Shown: positions 30,623 to 41,070, counted from the stretch's first letter. The stretch: DNA of 41,070 nt from Bacillus sp. JCM 19041 (GCA_001310375.1 BAXC01000037.1:1-41070), one strand, 5' to 3'. Made by a program: numbers and translations. Notes: generated from the letters alone by a model not told the origin.

Positions 30623-32248
30623 ATGATTAATTGTTATGCGAATAAAGTCAGTCAGATATACGGAGCAACCGAGGTATTTAGCGAGATTTCTGTAGAAATA
30701 AAAGAAGGAGCACGAATCGGCTTGTAGGGCGTAATGGTGAAGGGAAAACAACACTTGCTCGAATGCTCGCAGGTGCTGAGGCGCCTGCGAGTGGTGACGT
30801 TGGTTGGCGCAAGGGAATAACAAAAGGGTTGCTTGCCCAAGTGCCTGACTTTGGAAATACGTTCGTTTATGCAGTACTAGAAGAGGTATTTACGGATTTA
30901 CAGCAGATGAAACACCAAATGACAAAACTTGAACACTTACTCGGAATAGAGCAGGTCCCAGCTAAACTAGAAAAGTTATTAGATGAGTATGGACGCTTGC
31001 AGCAACAATTTGGTGATACAGGTGGGTATGAATATGTAGCAACGATTCGTCGAATCGCTTCAGGACTTGGCATAACAGGCCTGCTTGAAAAAGAGTGGAA
31101 CGCGCTAAGTGGAGGCGAGCGGACAAAAGTAGGACTGGCGTGCCTCCTTTTAAAACAGCCACGGCTCCTCGTGTTAGATGAGCCAACAAACCATTTGGAT
31201 TTATATGCATTAGATTGGCTTGCAGAATGGATTAGTCAATACCAGGGAAGTGTGCTTGTCATTTCACATGACCGCGCCTTCTAGATGCAGCGGTCACATA
31301 TATATGGGAAATGGAGGATGGCCAGCTGCACGAGTATGCAGCGAACTATTCAGGCTACCTAATCGAACGAGAAGAACGAATCATGAGGGAATTTCAACAA
31401 TATGCTGACCAACAAAAGAAAATTAAAAAGATGAAAGAAACGATTAAACGTTTAAAAGAATGGGCAAATCGTGCCAATCCACCTAATGCAGGGATGCATC
31501 GTCAGGCGAAAAGCATGGAGAAGGCATTAGCAAGAATTGAACTGTTGCAAAGGCCAGTAAAAGCAAAAAAAGTCGATTTAGTATTTAAACAACAAGAGCG
31601 AACTGGTGAGGATGTACTACGGATTAAACAGCTGACAAAAGCTTTTGGCGAGAAAACAATTTTAAATGATCTTACCTTCAATGTGCAGCATAAAGAAAGA
31701 GTCGCGATTGTTGGTGCAAATGGTTCGGGCAAATCTACGATCCTAAAAATGATTTTAGGTAAGATTCACCCAGATGCAGGTGAATGTCACGTGGGCTCAA
31801 ATGTATCAATTGGTTATTTGTCACAGCATGTGGAGGAATTCGATTCTAATCAAACAGTTCTTGAAGCGTTCCGTGATCACGCAGCATTAACGGAAGGTGA
31901 AGCAAGGGGCCAACTCGCACGCTTTTTGTTTTATGGCTATGATGTGTTCAAGCGAATAGAGAACTAAGTGGGGGCGAGAAAATGCGTCTACGCCTGGCAC
32001 AGCTTATCTTTGAGAAGCATAATGTGCTTGTGTTTGATGAACCAACAAACCATTTAGATATTGATTCTAAGGAAATGCTAGAAGAAGCGTTAACAGATTT
32101 TTCGGGAACAATAATCGCCGTTTCTCATGACCGGTACTTTTTAAATAAACTTTTTCCGATTACGTATTGGCTGGAAAATGGGGCTGTTTCTCGGTATGAG
32201 GGATCTTTTGCTTATGCGTTTAAAAAGAGAGAGGTAGAACACAAATAG
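30623..32248 (+). CDS. ABC-F ribosomal protection protein, VmlR-like (three frameshifts)
   Basis: About 543 residues with two ATPase domains and no membrane part; ABC-F antibiotic-resistance proteins bind the ribosome and expel drugs such as lincosamides, streptogramins A and pleuromutilins. Single missing bases near 30724, 31281 and 31960 break it; repaired motifs are GLVGRNGEGKTT, SHDRAFLDAAVT and NLSGGEKMRLRLAQ. Domain 1 carries LSGGERTKVGLA and LDEPTNHLDLYAL; domain 2 carries GANGSGKST and FDEPTNHLDIDS. The linker, about 80 residues rich in Lys/Arg (KKIKKMKETIKRLKEWANRA), reaches the peptidyl-transferase centre and sets drug range. ATG 30623 follows aggagg. Length matches VmlR (547). Confidence 0.88.
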
Positions 32249-32289
32249 AGGAATTAGACTGAAATTACTTTAACATTGCTTTCATAAAA

Positions 32290-32317
32290 AACCTAGGAGC
32301 TTGTAAGCTCCTAGGTT
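32290..32317 (-). terminator. Terminator of the minus-strand USP gene
   Basis: A perfect 13-bp stem (32290-32302 with 32305-32317) with a 2-base loop; on the minus strand a T-run follows. It overlaps the stop codon of the USP gene and may also end the ABC-F transcript, though no T-run follows on the plus strand. Confidence 0.85.
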
Positions 32318-32980
32318 ATTCAAGTTGTTCATCATCAATATCAACCAATTTATGGACAGTCCCATCATCAACACGAACTTCAAAAATTCGCCCTTCATTC
32401 GTAAAAGCGAAGATTCCGCTGTTAAAGTCTGTGTGTAAGGATTTAAAGAAAACTCCTTCAAACGTATAACCATCAATATCATCAAAATGGAGATCATACG
32501 TACCGTCTTCTTGTTCGAGCAAGAATGTGTGAAGACCACGTTCAAAGTTCCAGTCATCGGATTCCTCTGAACGCGCTCGTGGAACGACATGAAGATCAGC
32601 GAATGGAGCTTTTTCAAGCAATTCATTAATAATGGAGCCTCCTAGAAGAGTGGCCCATAAACTCTCGACAACTTGGCCAATGATGATTTGTGAGGCTTGC
32701 TTCTCTTCCGCTGCTTTTGAAATGATACGTGTAATATCGTGAGCGCGAGATTTCTCTACGATCATCTCCGCATCAAAATCATCTGCTAACTCTTTGAAAA
32801 TCGACATATCGATTTCTTTATCGTGTTTAAATTCTTCTTCTGGAAGAGAGTCGAAAACAAGAATGGTTAAAGGTGCGTCCAGTTGCTTGGCAAGCCCTGC
32901 CCCTCTTTTAATTAAACGACTGCGTGATGGCCGTAGTTGACGCAAACTAAGATGTGTTCTTCGGTTCTACTTGGCGACAT
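32316..32980 (-). CDS. Universal-stress/KdpD-like domain protein (frameshifted near 32930)
   Basis: About 221 residues. With one base restored near 32930 the N-terminus reads MSPSRTEEHILVCVNYGP and continues SRSRLIKRGAGLAKQLDAPLT, the pattern of the KdpD-type USP domain (ILVCV...G..S.RLIRRG). The nucleotide-binding end reads IIIGQVVESLWATLLGGSIINELLEKAPFADLHVV. The C-terminal 80 residues are acidic with beta strands (YDLHFDDIDGYTFEG) and unassigned. The start is the ATG complementary to 32978-32980, 6 bases after GGAGTGA. Role unknown; a stress or ligand sensor is possible. Confidence 0.7.
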
Positions 32981-33120
32981 ATACTTTCACTCCTTATTTA
33001 CGATAAGAAATAGTATACCCTTGCTTGTCATGGTTAAAACGATCTCGCTCTTTTTAACATTGTTGAGCGAAGAGTCTCATATACTAGGTCAAACTGCTAA
33101 GCAGGAGGGAGTGGCCTACG

Positions 33121-34827
33121 GTGAGTCGAGCACCAGAAAGATTATTTCCGATAGCTGAAAAAACCGTGCATGGTACGAAATGGGGTTATATGAATCGTAG
33201 TGGAAGAACGCGTATATCCCTTGTATATGACCAGGCATATCCATTCCAAGAAAATGGTTTGGCGCTTGTAGAGCTCAATGAAAAGCAAGGGCTCTTGAAT
33301 GAATATGGACGATTTATCGTCAAACCTATTTATGAAGCAATTCAACTTTTTCAGAGGATAGGGCGGTTGTTCAAACGGAAAAAGGATTTGGGCTGATAGA
33401 TGAAACCGGACGATTATTGACGAAAAAAAGATACCGATATATTGGACAAATGAACGAAAGGAGAGCGGTATTTCAAGATGGGATGGACTATGGCTATCTT
33501 GATGAAAAGGGCCAAGAGGCGATTCCGGCCATTTATAAAATTGCGACGGATTTTGGAAATGAAGGAGCGGTTGTGCAAACAAAAGAAGGGCAATTTCTCT
33601 TGCTTGATACTACGGGAAAAATGTTGCATACATACCGTTTCCGGAAGTAGGGGCATTGAGCGAAGGTTTAATGTCATTTAAGAAGAGTGTAAATGGTAAA
33701 GACGGATATATAACGAAAACTGGGGCAATTGCAATTGAACCAACATTTGATATAGCAATGCCGTTTCATGACGGGTATGCTGTTGTTGCACAAGAAAAGA
33801 ATGGGAAGTATGCCTATGGTTTGATCAATAAACAAGGAAAAGCAACGATTAAACCAATTTATGAAGAGGTTCGTATGCTTGGAGAAGGCAGGGTTGCTCT
33901 TGGCAAACAAGCAAATAGTTATAATCCATTTGCTACACGATATGCACTTGCAAAGGAGAGTGGGGAAGTATTAACTCATTTTAAGTTTACAGATCTCGAA
34001 CCTTTTCAAAAAGGATTAGCGAGCGCTTCTGACGGTGAATCGACATTTTTTGTAGGACTTTCTGGAAAACGAGCAAGTTACCTCCCTTCATTTAAAGGAA
34101 CTGGAATATTGGAATTTGTTCATGGATTAATTGCAGAACATAAGAATAATCGAACAAAATATGTGAAAGAAGATGGAACAATTATATGGGAGGAGCCAAC
34201 AGAAGTTGTGCTGCGCGCACCTTATAAAATAAAAGAAGAGTTGTATGAGCCGAATGAAGCTTATACCGTTTATTATCCTAAAATTGAAGGTATGTCAAAT
34301 CAAGTCGAGCAACAAGCGATTAATCAATCATTAGCTCATGATGCTGGTGTGCGACCAGTTACACAGGAGGAGTTAAAAGAAAGTTCTTATAACAGTGACT
34401 ATGAGATCCTGTTTTTTAAAAACATATTGTCGTTATTGAACAGAGCGGTTATTTATATCCATATGGTGCAGCTCACGGTATGCCATCAAAGTCATATGAG
34501 GTTATTGATTTGCGAACTGGACATAAATACGCGCTTACTGAATTGTTTAAGAAAAACAGAGATTATTCGGTCGTATTAAGCAAATTAGTTAAAGCACAAA
34601 TTGAAAAAAATCCAGATGATTATTTTATTGAAGATTATAAAGGTGTGGATCCGCAGCAACCATTTTATATCGATGAAGAGGCTCTTTATTTAGTATTTAA
34701 TGTATATGATATTGCTCCTTACGTCATGGGTTTTCCAACATTTAAAATACCGTTTAAAGAGATTGAACCAATTATTGATAAAAACGGTTCTTTTTGGCTT
34801 GCCTTTCATCGTCAAGCTGTTCCTTAA
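33121..34827 (+). CDS. WG-repeat protein with C-terminal DUF3298 domain (three frameshifts)
   Basis: About 569 residues once single missing bases near 33355, 33645 and 34425 are restored. The first two thirds is built of WG (KWG)-type repeats: TKWGYMNRSGRTRISLVYDQA, GLLNEYGRFIVKPIYEA, YGYLDEKGQEAIPAIYKIA, YGLINKQGKATIKPIYEEV. The end matches DUF3298/RsiV-like domains (YPYGAAHGMPSKSYEVIDL, LVFNVYDIAPYVMGFPTFKIP), common in Bacillus envelope proteins. No signal peptide is visible at GTG 33121, whose ribosome site (AGGAGG, 33103-33108) is unusually far, so the true start is uncertain. Function not known. Confidence 0.72.
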
Positions 34828-34869
34828 GATGCACGCGCATTACGTGCGTCTATGATCGTAGACAAAATG

Positions 34870-34900
34870 CCTCTGAGGTTTTATCTCAGAGGTATTTTTC
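34870..34900 (+). terminator. Terminator after the WG-repeat gene
   Basis: An 8-bp stem (cctctgag with ctcagagg), 7-base loop, then tatttttc. The rest of the 268-base gap to tatD shows nothing I can name. Confidence 0.8.
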
Positions 34901-35095
34901 AAAAATCCATTTCATTTTAAAGTGTTTGGCCAAATTGGTTCACTCTTTAAAGTTCTTGGATGGTTAAATAAATGCCAGGAGCGAGACAAAGTGGGAAAAG
35001 CATCTTATAAACACTGATCATAAAAAACATGTCGACCTCCATAACTTGCAATTATGTGGCAAATGGGCATAAAATGCCAACAGAGGTGACTAAAA

Positions 35096-35866
35096 ATGCT
35101 ATTTGATACGCATGTACACTTAAATGCAGAACAGTTTGAAAATGATGTTGAAGAAACGATTACTCGAGCGCGAGAGGCTGGAGTAAAAGAAATGATCGTT
35201 ATTGGTTTTGATGAGAAGACTATTACCCGGGCAATAGAACTTGCAGAGAGCGATAAAGATCTATATGCAGCGGTTGGTTGGCATCCTGTTGATGCAATCG
35301 ATATGACGGACAACCATTTAAAGTGGATCGAAGAACTGGCGGCTCACCCGAAAGTGGTTGCTCTAGGAGAAATGGGTTTAGATTATCATTGGGACAAGTC
35401 GCCAAAAGATGTGCAAAAAGAGGTTTTTCGGAAACAAATTGCACTAGCAAAAAAAGTGAAGTTGCCAATCATTATTCATAACCGTGAAGCAGACCAAGAT
35501 GTTGTTGATTTGCTTGAACAAGAAGGGGCAATAGAGGTTGGTGGTGTAATGCATTGCTTTGGAGGTAGTGTAGAAATTGCCGATCGATGTATCGAAATGA
35601 ATTTCCATATCGGTCTAGGTGGACCTGTTACGTTTAAAAATGCGAAACGGCCAAAACAAGTAGCAAAACATGTTCCAATTGAGCGGTTGTTAATTGAAAC
35701 AGATGCGCCTTTTTTAGCACCTGACCCTTATCGAGGTAAAAGAAATGAACCTGCGTATGTTAAAAGAATTGCAGAAGACATTGCTGAATTAAGAGAGATA
35801 TCATATCAGGAGCTTTGTGAAAAAACCCGAGATAATGCCAAAAAACTATTCCAGATAACGAGTTGA
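35096..35866 (+). CDS. tatD: TatD-family metal-dependent DNase (YabD)
   Basis: A 256-residue TIM-barrel hydrolase, family length. Metal ligands are visible: LFDTHVHLN at the N-terminus, LGEMGLDYHW, IIHNREAD, GGVMHCFGGS, and LIETDAPFLAP near the C-terminus. TatD enzymes act as 3'-5' DNases and may have other phosphoesterase roles. ATG 35096 follows agaggtgac. From here the order is again that of B. subtilis after metS. Confidence 0.95.
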   Translation: MLFDTHVHLNAEQFENDVEETITRAREAGVKEMIVIGFDEKTITRAIELAESDKDLYAAVGWHPVDAIDMTDNHLKWIEELAAHPKVVALGEMGLDYHWDKSPKDVQKEVFRKQIALAKKVKLPIIIHNREADQDVVDLLEQEGAIEVGGVMHCFGGSVEIADRCIEMNFHIGLGGPVTFKNAKRPKQVAKHVPIERLLIETDAPFLAPDPYRGKRNEPAYVKRIAEDIAELREISYQELCEKTRDNAKKLFQITS

Positions 35867-35946
35867 AATAACAATTTATAGGATTAATGTAAGGAAAGTG
35901 GATAATTTTCAAAGGTTACTGCTATATTACGTTTCTGTAACGTTGG

Positions 35947-35975
35947 TTGACAGAGCTTTTGTTCGTCTCTATAAT
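35947..35975 (+). promoter_or_regulatory. Consensus sigma-A promoter of yabE
   Basis: TTGACA (35947-35952), exactly 17 bases, TATAAT (35970-35975): a perfect consensus promoter only 24 bases before the yabE start, giving a very short leader that begins near the ribosome site. Confidence 0.85.
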
Positions 35976-35999
35976 TCGGTCGGTGAGGAGGGACGAACT

Positions 36000-37257
36000 A
36001 TGAGCCAAATGTTTAATCGCCCGAGAACGGCAACGCATCCAGCAAGTCGCAGAGCGTATATAGCAGTAATCCTTTTTAGTGCCATTATTCTTATTTTTTT
36101 CGGAGTGTCTGAAATGACAAAAAAGGAAGTAACTGTTAACCAAGATGGTGATGTGTTAACTGTGCAAACGCACGAAAACACAGTTGAAGAGCTTTTAACA
36201 GGCTTAGATATAGAGATTAAAGATCAAGATTTAGTTGAACCTAGTTACATACCGAATTAGTAGCTGATATGGAAATCATGTATCAAAAGGCTGAAAAGGT
36301 AAAAGTAAATGTAGGTAATGAAGAGAGAACGTTGTATACAACAGAAAAGACAGTTCGTGGATTACTGCAGGACCTTGGGTATGCGTACCGTGATGAAGAC
36401 CATGTTATACCTGCTGGAGAATCACCTATTGAAGAAGATTTAACTGTTTATTACACTCCCGCAGTTGAAGTGACAATTGCGTTTGATGGTAAAGAAGAAA
36501 GCCATTGGAGTGCATCAGCGACTGTCGCTGACTTTTTGAAAGAAGCGAATGTAACGATAGCGACGACGACTGGTACAACCTGGTTTGAATGAGGAGTTAC
36601 ATGAAGGGCTTAGTGTCCAGCTTGTACGTGTTGAAAAAGTCACCGATGTCATTGAGGAAACAACTGCCTATGAGACCGTTCGTGAAGAAGATGATGAATT
36701 AAATGAAGGTGTAGAACGGGTAGTTGAGCAAGGAGAACGAGGTCAGCGAGCACTTCATTATAACATCACACTTGAAGATGGTGTGGAAGTTGCCCGAGAA
36801 TTAGTTGAAACAGAAGTACTGAGTGATGCAAAGGATCGTGTTGTAGCTGTCGGTACAAAACCCGAGCAAGCGAAACAATATGTATCAGAAACACTTACAG
36901 CGAACGAAAATGTAACCCATACGTCATCACAAGACGCGGCTCCAAGTGAAGCAAAGGAAAACAACAAGAAAACGATGCAAATGGCAGCTACGGCGTATAC
37001 GGCCGAATGTGATGGCTGCAGTGGTGTAACAGCCACGGGTATCGATTTAAATAATAACCGAAACCAAAAAATTGTTGCGGTTGATCCAAATGTCATTCCC
37101 CTTGGTACACGTGTACATGTAGAAGGTTACGGTGAAGCAATCGCCGGCGATACTGGTGGTGCAATAAAAGGGAAATAAGATTGATTTACATGTTCCAACA
37201 AAAGAAGAAGCAAATCGTTTTGGGCGCAAAACAGTTGCAGTAACAATTCTTGAATAG
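36000..37257 (+). CDS. yabE: Cell-wall protein YabE: DUF348, G5 and 3D domains (frameshifts)
   Basis: About 419 residues after repair (437 in B. subtilis), related to resuscitation-promoting-factor-like muralytic proteins. ATG 36000 follows AGGAGGG. A membrane anchor (YIAVILFSAIILIFFGVSE) leads to DUF348 repeats (VTVNQDGDVLTVQTHENTVEELL; VKVNVGNEERTLYTTEKTVRGLL), a G5 domain (QLVRVEKVTDVIEETTAYE) and a C-terminal 3D domain with the three aspartates in AVDPNVIPLGT, GDTGGAIKG and KIDLHVP. Breaks are near 36245 (one missing base), 36560 (net two missing) and 37175 (one extra A). The 3D domain is a double-psi beta-barrel as in lytic transglycosylases. A homologue in B. subtilis is controlled by an antisense RNA; I saw no clear promoter for one here. 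Confidence 0.88.
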
Positions 37258-37263
37258 AGTGAA

Positions 37264-37294
37264 GCGAGCCGTATGAGCGGTCGCTTTTTTTTTA
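37264..37294 (+). terminator. Terminator after yabE
   Basis: A stem of agcga with tcgct plus ccg with cgg across a one-base bulge, followed by nine Ts. Confidence 0.75.
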
Positions 37295-37390
37295 TTTGTA
37301 AACGAGCTACAATAAGATTGACTTTAAAAAGGACATTGAAGCCAAAATCATTCATTATCAAGATTAACAACGGCAGGAATGAGGAACTGT

Positions 37391-38837
<1,447 letters not shown>

Positions 38838-38841
38838 TGGC

Positions 38842-38869
38842 ACAAACCCCTCTGTAGCTACATAAGTTA
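38842..38869 (+). promoter_or_regulatory. Predicted sigma-K promoter of yabG
   Basis: ACA at 38842-38844 and CATAAGTTA at 38861-38869, 16 bases apart, match the sigma-K consensus (AC, then CATANNNTA). YabG is a late mother-cell protein in B. subtilis, consistent with sigma-K control. A longer cccctct/agagggg stem across this site carries no U-run. Confidence 0.65.
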
Positions 38870-38888
38870 CACAAGAGGGGGCAACGCT

Positions 38889-39773
38889 ATGACAATTCAG
38901 GTTGGTGATGTGGTGGGCCGACTCTCTTATAATTGCGATGTGCTTTTTCGTGTCCTGGCTATTACAGGTAATTCGACAACGCTGGCAGGAGAAGAAATGC
39001 GTCTTCTTGCAGATGCGCCAATCGATGATTTAAAGCCCATGTCACTTGAAGAGAGAGAAACGGATAAGAGTCGCGTAAAGGAGCAGGAAGAGGTTTCCTA
39101 TCGGTTGTTTAGGCAGGATGCAAAGCTGATGAAGCGCCGGCAAGAGTATCAAGCAGGCTCTGGGTATGAAGAGACACCACATTTTTTTGAAATGAGAGGA
39201 CGTGTCCTCCATGTTGATGGTGATGCCAATTATTTGAATCGGTGTACTGATTTATATAATAAGCTTGGTGTGCCCGTTTATGGTGTTCATTTGGAGGAAA
39301 AAGAGATGCCTGCGCAGATGACTTCATTACTAGAAATGGTCCAGCCCGACATTCTTGTTGTAACAGGACATGATGCTTATTCAAAAGCAAAGGGAAATAA
39401 AGACGAACTCAAAGCTTACCGACATACAAAATACTTTGCTGAATGTGTCCGAGCAGCAAGAAATTCTGTTCAAAATCGTGATGGTCTTTTAATTTTTGCC
39501 GGAGCTTGCCAGTCTCACTTTGAGACATTAATTCGGGCTGGAGCTAATTTTGCTAGTTCTCCAAATCGAGTGAATATCCACGCTCTTGATCCGGTATATA
39601 TTGCATCACGCTTAAGCAGGACATCATTTACTGAAACGGTGAACCTTTGGGATGTGCTTCGGAATACGATTACTGGGCAAAAAGGGTTAGGTGGAATTGA
39701 AACGAAAGGCTGTATGCGCTTAGGTCTTCCTTATCAAGAAGGAAACAATGAGGAAACGTCTCAAGATAGATGA
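38889..39773 (+). CDS. yabG: Sporulation-specific protease YabG
   Basis: A 294-residue YabG (290 in B. subtilis), a cysteine-type protease that processes spore-coat proteins for SafA-linked assembly and crosslinking. Family phrases: VGRLSYNCDVLFRV, FEMRGRVLHVDGDANYLNRC, PDILVVTGHDAYSK, FAGACQSHFE and LDPVYIASRLS. The likely catalytic Cys is in GACQSH, with a conserved His in TGHDAY. ATG 38889 follows agaggggg. Confidence 0.94.
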   Translation: MTIQVGDVVGRLSYNCDVLFRVLAITGNSTTLAGEEMRLLADAPIDDLKPMSLEERETDKSRVKEQEEVSYRLFRQDAKLMKRRQEYQAGSGYEETPHFFEMRGRVLHVDGDANYLNRCTDLYNKLGVPVYGVHLEEKEMPAQMTSLLEMVQPDILVVTGHDAYSKAKGNKDELKAYRHTKYFAECVRAARNSVQNRDGLLIFAGACQSHFETLIRAGANFASSPNRVNIHALDPVYIASRLSRTSFTETVNLWDVLRNTITGQKGLGGIETKGCMRLGLPYQEGNNEETSQDR

Positions 39774-39787
39774 GGCGTTTTTTTATA
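39754..39787 (+). terminator. Terminator of yabG
   Basis: A 10-bp stem (aaacgtctca with tgaggcgttt, one G-U) overlapping the yabG stop codon, followed by Ts. Confidence 0.85.
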
Positions 39788-39845
39788 CATAGAAAAGAAA
39801 TTTTATGAACATCCTATAACCATCAAAACTTGACAAATTTAGACG

Positions 39846-39875
39846 TTGACAAACCTCTTTTGAAGTTGATATAAT
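39846..39875 (+). promoter_or_regulatory. First veg promoter (sigma-A)
   Basis: TTGACA (39846-39851), 18-base spacer, TATAAT (39870-39875). Both boxes are perfect consensus. Confidence 0.85.
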
Positions 39876-39882
39876 CAAAAAT

Positions 39883-39911
39883 TTGACTTTTTTAAGAGTT
39901 GCTTGTATACT
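39883..39911 (+). promoter_or_regulatory. Second veg promoter (sigma-A)
   Basis: TTGACT (39883-39888), 17-base spacer, TATACT (39906-39911). In tandem with the upstream promoter; B. subtilis veg is famous for very strong vegetative promoters. Confidence 0.8.
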
Positions 39912-39934
39912 ATATGTTAGTGAGGTGGTTGTGA

Positions 39935-40198
39935 ATGGCAAAGACGTTAATTGACATTAAGCGAGCACTAGATGAAAATGTTGGAAAAAAGATCACGATT
40001 AAAGCAAATGGTGGGCGCAGAAGATCATCTGAACGGTCAGGGATGATTGAAGAAACGTATCCAGCTGTCTTTATTGTCAAACTTGATGAGAATCAAAATT
40101 CGGTTGAACGTGTTTCCTACAGTTATGCAGATGTTTTGACCGAAACGGTTCAACTGTTGTTAGCTGGTGAAAATGGAAAACAAGCAACCATTATTTGA
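39935..40198 (+). CDS. veg: Veg protein (biofilm-related, DUF1021)
   Basis: 87 residues (86 in B. subtilis). The product opens [19 protein letters not shown] and contains the conserved [14 protein letters not shown] and [13 protein letters not shown]. Veg promotes biofilm matrix gene expression by antagonising SinR, through a mechanism not fully known. ATG 39935 follows gaggtgg. Confidence 0.95.
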   Translation: MAKTLIDIKRALDENVGKKITIKANGGRRRSSERSGMIEETYPAVFIVKLDENQNSVERVSYSYADVLTETVQLLLAGENGKQATII

Positions 40199-40211
40199 GC
40201 ATCTTTTAGAT

Positions 40212-40246
40212 GACTTTCTTTCCAACAAAAAGAAAGTCTTTTTTTT
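40212..40246 (+). terminator. Terminator of veg
   Basis: Perfect 10-bp stem (gactttcttt with aaagaaagtc), 7-base loop, eight Ts. Confidence 0.93.
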
Positions 40247-40257
40247 ATACCTTTGTA

Positions 40258-40264
40258 CATACTA
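40258..40264 (+). promoter_or_regulatory. Predicted sigma-G -10 element of sspF
   Basis: CATACTA at 40258-40264 is the exact sigma-G -10 consensus, 48 bases before the sspF start. The -35 region falls in the veg terminator T-run and is weak. Confidence 0.5.
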
Positions 40265-40311
40265 AAAATGCTGGACAACCAGCAGCATACAAGCAAAGGG
40301 GCGGGTTTATC

Positions 40312-40490
40312 GTGAGCAGAAGACGAGGAATTATGTCAGAGCGCTTAAAAGAGGAACTTGCAAAAGAGCTTGGTTTTTATGATACGGTTCAGAAAGAAGG
40401 TTGGGGCGGAATAAAGCAAAAGATGCCGGTAATATGGTCAAACGTGCCATAGAGATCGCCGAACAAAACCTTCATAATTCTGACCGGTAA
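40312..40490 (+). CDS. sspF: Small acid-soluble spore protein SspF, alpha/beta type (frameshifted near 40430)
   Basis: About 59 residues. GTG 40312 opens [20 protein letters not shown] and continues [15 protein letters not shown]. One missing base near 40430 restores [16 protein letters not shown] and the stop at 40488-40490. The start (RRRGIMS), the FYDTV..GGWG core and [14 protein letters not shown] are diagnostic. Alpha/beta SASPs coat and protect spore DNA and are made in the forespore. Confidence 0.92.
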
Positions 40491-40499
40491 TGTGTTACG

Positions 40500-40531
40500 C
40501 CGTGCTGCAAAACTGCAGCACGGTTTTTTTT
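40500..40531 (+). terminator. Terminator of sspF
   Basis: Perfect 10-bp stem (ccgtgctgca with tgcagcacgg), 4-base loop, eight Ts. Confidence 0.95.
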
Positions 40532-40595
40532 AGGTTTAGATCCTTCTGAACCGGGAATACTGAAACTACTAATCTAATGCAGAGGAGATACAAAA

Positions 40596-40682
40596 ATGAG
40601 TTTACAAGAATACATTACTGGGATTAATGAGATGCTAGAAGGAGCAAAAGAAATCGTTGATACAAATGAAGGAAATAAATGA
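40596..40682 (+). CDS. 28-residue small ORF of unknown function
   Basis: ATG 40596 follows agaggag with an 8-base spacer. The product begins MSLQEYITGINEMLEGAKEI and ends VDTNEGNK. It should form one amphipathic acidic helix. It lies between sspF and ispE, bounded by a terminator on each side, which suggests its own small transcript. No family recognised. Confidence 0.45.
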   Translation: MSLQEYITGINEMLEGAKEIVDTNEGNK

Positions 40683-40687
40683 CCAAG

Positions 40688-40722
40688 AATAACACCCCTT
40701 TCTCTAATTAAGGGGTGTTATT
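40688..40722 (+). terminator. Hairpin after the small ORF
   Basis: Perfect 13-bp stem (40688-40700 with 40710-40722) and a 9-base loop. The T content after it is modest (tagtattt), so terminator strength is uncertain. Confidence 0.7.
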
Positions 40723-40815
40723 TAGTATTTATAACGTGCATTCCTGAAAAGGTGGTATGTTGACCGTACAAGTGATAAAATAACGACAGCATATGCAAGT
40801 ATAGAAGGTGACGAT

Positions 40816-41070
40816 GTGAAATATTCAATAAAAGCGCCAGCAAGATCAACTTGTCGTTAGATGTTCTAAAAAAGCGTGACGATGGCTACCATGAAGTTGA
40901 GATGATTATGACAATGGTTGATTTAGCGGATCGAATTGATCTGTCGGTGAGAAATGATGGACGAATTAGTGTCGATGTTTCAGAAGGGTTTGTACCTAGT
41001 GATGAGCGCAATTTTGCTTACCAACGCAGCCTTGCTAAGAAACGATTAATGTAGGACAGTGGTGTACACA
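40816..41070 (+). CDS. ispE: 4-diphosphocytidyl-2-C-methyl-D-erythritol kinase, partial (frameshifted)
   Basis: GHMP kinase of the MEP isoprenoid pathway; only the N-terminal part, about 85 residues, lies in the window. GTG 40816 (KYSIKAPA) follows gaaggtg. A missing A near 40843 restores [20 protein letters not shown], the family start, and then [15 protein letters not shown] and [12 protein letters not shown]. After about 41024 at least two further slips are needed to keep the family pattern (AYQAALL...KRLNV). The GHMP ATP-binding loop is beyond the window. Confidence 0.9.

Noticed and set aside
13408..32248. A decaying pseudogene island (many broken sugar and ABC-F genes)
   Set aside because: The breaks are single-base, no domain is lost, and essential genes outside the island have the same density of breaks.
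37264..37390. Promoter for an antisense RNA against yabE, as known in B. subtilis
   Set aside because: I searched the minus strand for an ECF-type promoter here and found no pair of boxes at acceptable spacing.

Overview
The window is chromosomal DNA from a low-to-mid GC, spore-forming member of the Bacillaceae. The gene order csfB(gin)-yaaO-tmk-darA-holB-yaaT-yabA-yabB-yazA-rsmI-abrB(reverse)-metS-tatD-yabE-rnmV-ksgA-yabG-veg-sspF-ispE is the replication-origin-proximal segment known from Bacillus subtilis. Sporulation genes (csfB, yabG, sspF) are present. Strongly acidic exported proteins fit an alkaliphilic or halotolerant Bacillaceae lineage, but the species cannot be fixed from the sequence.

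Layout. 1-657 is non-coding with two degenerate direct repeats. 658-7803 is the housekeeping and sporulation block: the sigma-G inhibitor Gin, a PLP decarboxylase, thymidylate kinase, the c-di-AMP receptor DarA, DNA polymerase III delta', YaaT, YabA, a methyltransferase, a GIY-YIG protein, RsmI, and AbrB on the minus strand. yaaR, xpaC and yaaN, found here in B. subtilis, are absent. 8058-10851 holds an inserted nurA-herA pair (nuclease plus DNA-translocating ATPase). 10848-13178 is metS with its own sigma-A promoter, a T-box leader and a terminator.

13235-30314 is an inserted carbohydrate locus of 17 kb: a LacI-type regulator with two palindromic operators, a lipoprotein solute-binding protein, a ~960-residue solute-binding protein carrying N-terminal carbohydrate-binding-like modules, two separate permease pairs, an NHL/TPR/YIP1 membrane protein, a DUF5696 exported protein, an intracellular GH144-type 'glycoamylase' and a GH35 enzyme. 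There is no transport ATPase, so a shared MsmX-like ATPase is expected elsewhere. The GH144 plus GH35 pairing suggests beta-1,2-glucan or its oligosaccharides as substrate (inference). 30322-32248 is an ABC-F antibiotic-resistance protein behind a leader ORF and an attenuator. 32316-34827 has a universal-stress-type protein on the minus strand and a WG-repeat/DUF3298 protein. The B. subtilis order resumes with tatD at 35096 and runs off the end inside ispE.

Sequence quality matters. About 30 single-base indels, mostly deletions, break otherwise intact genes, including the essential tmk, holB and ispE. In nearly every case the downstream frame continues the same protein family without a gap. 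I read these as sequencing or assembly errors, not pseudogenes, and annotate each gene as one CDS spanning the break. The apparent holB-yaaT fusion has the same cause.
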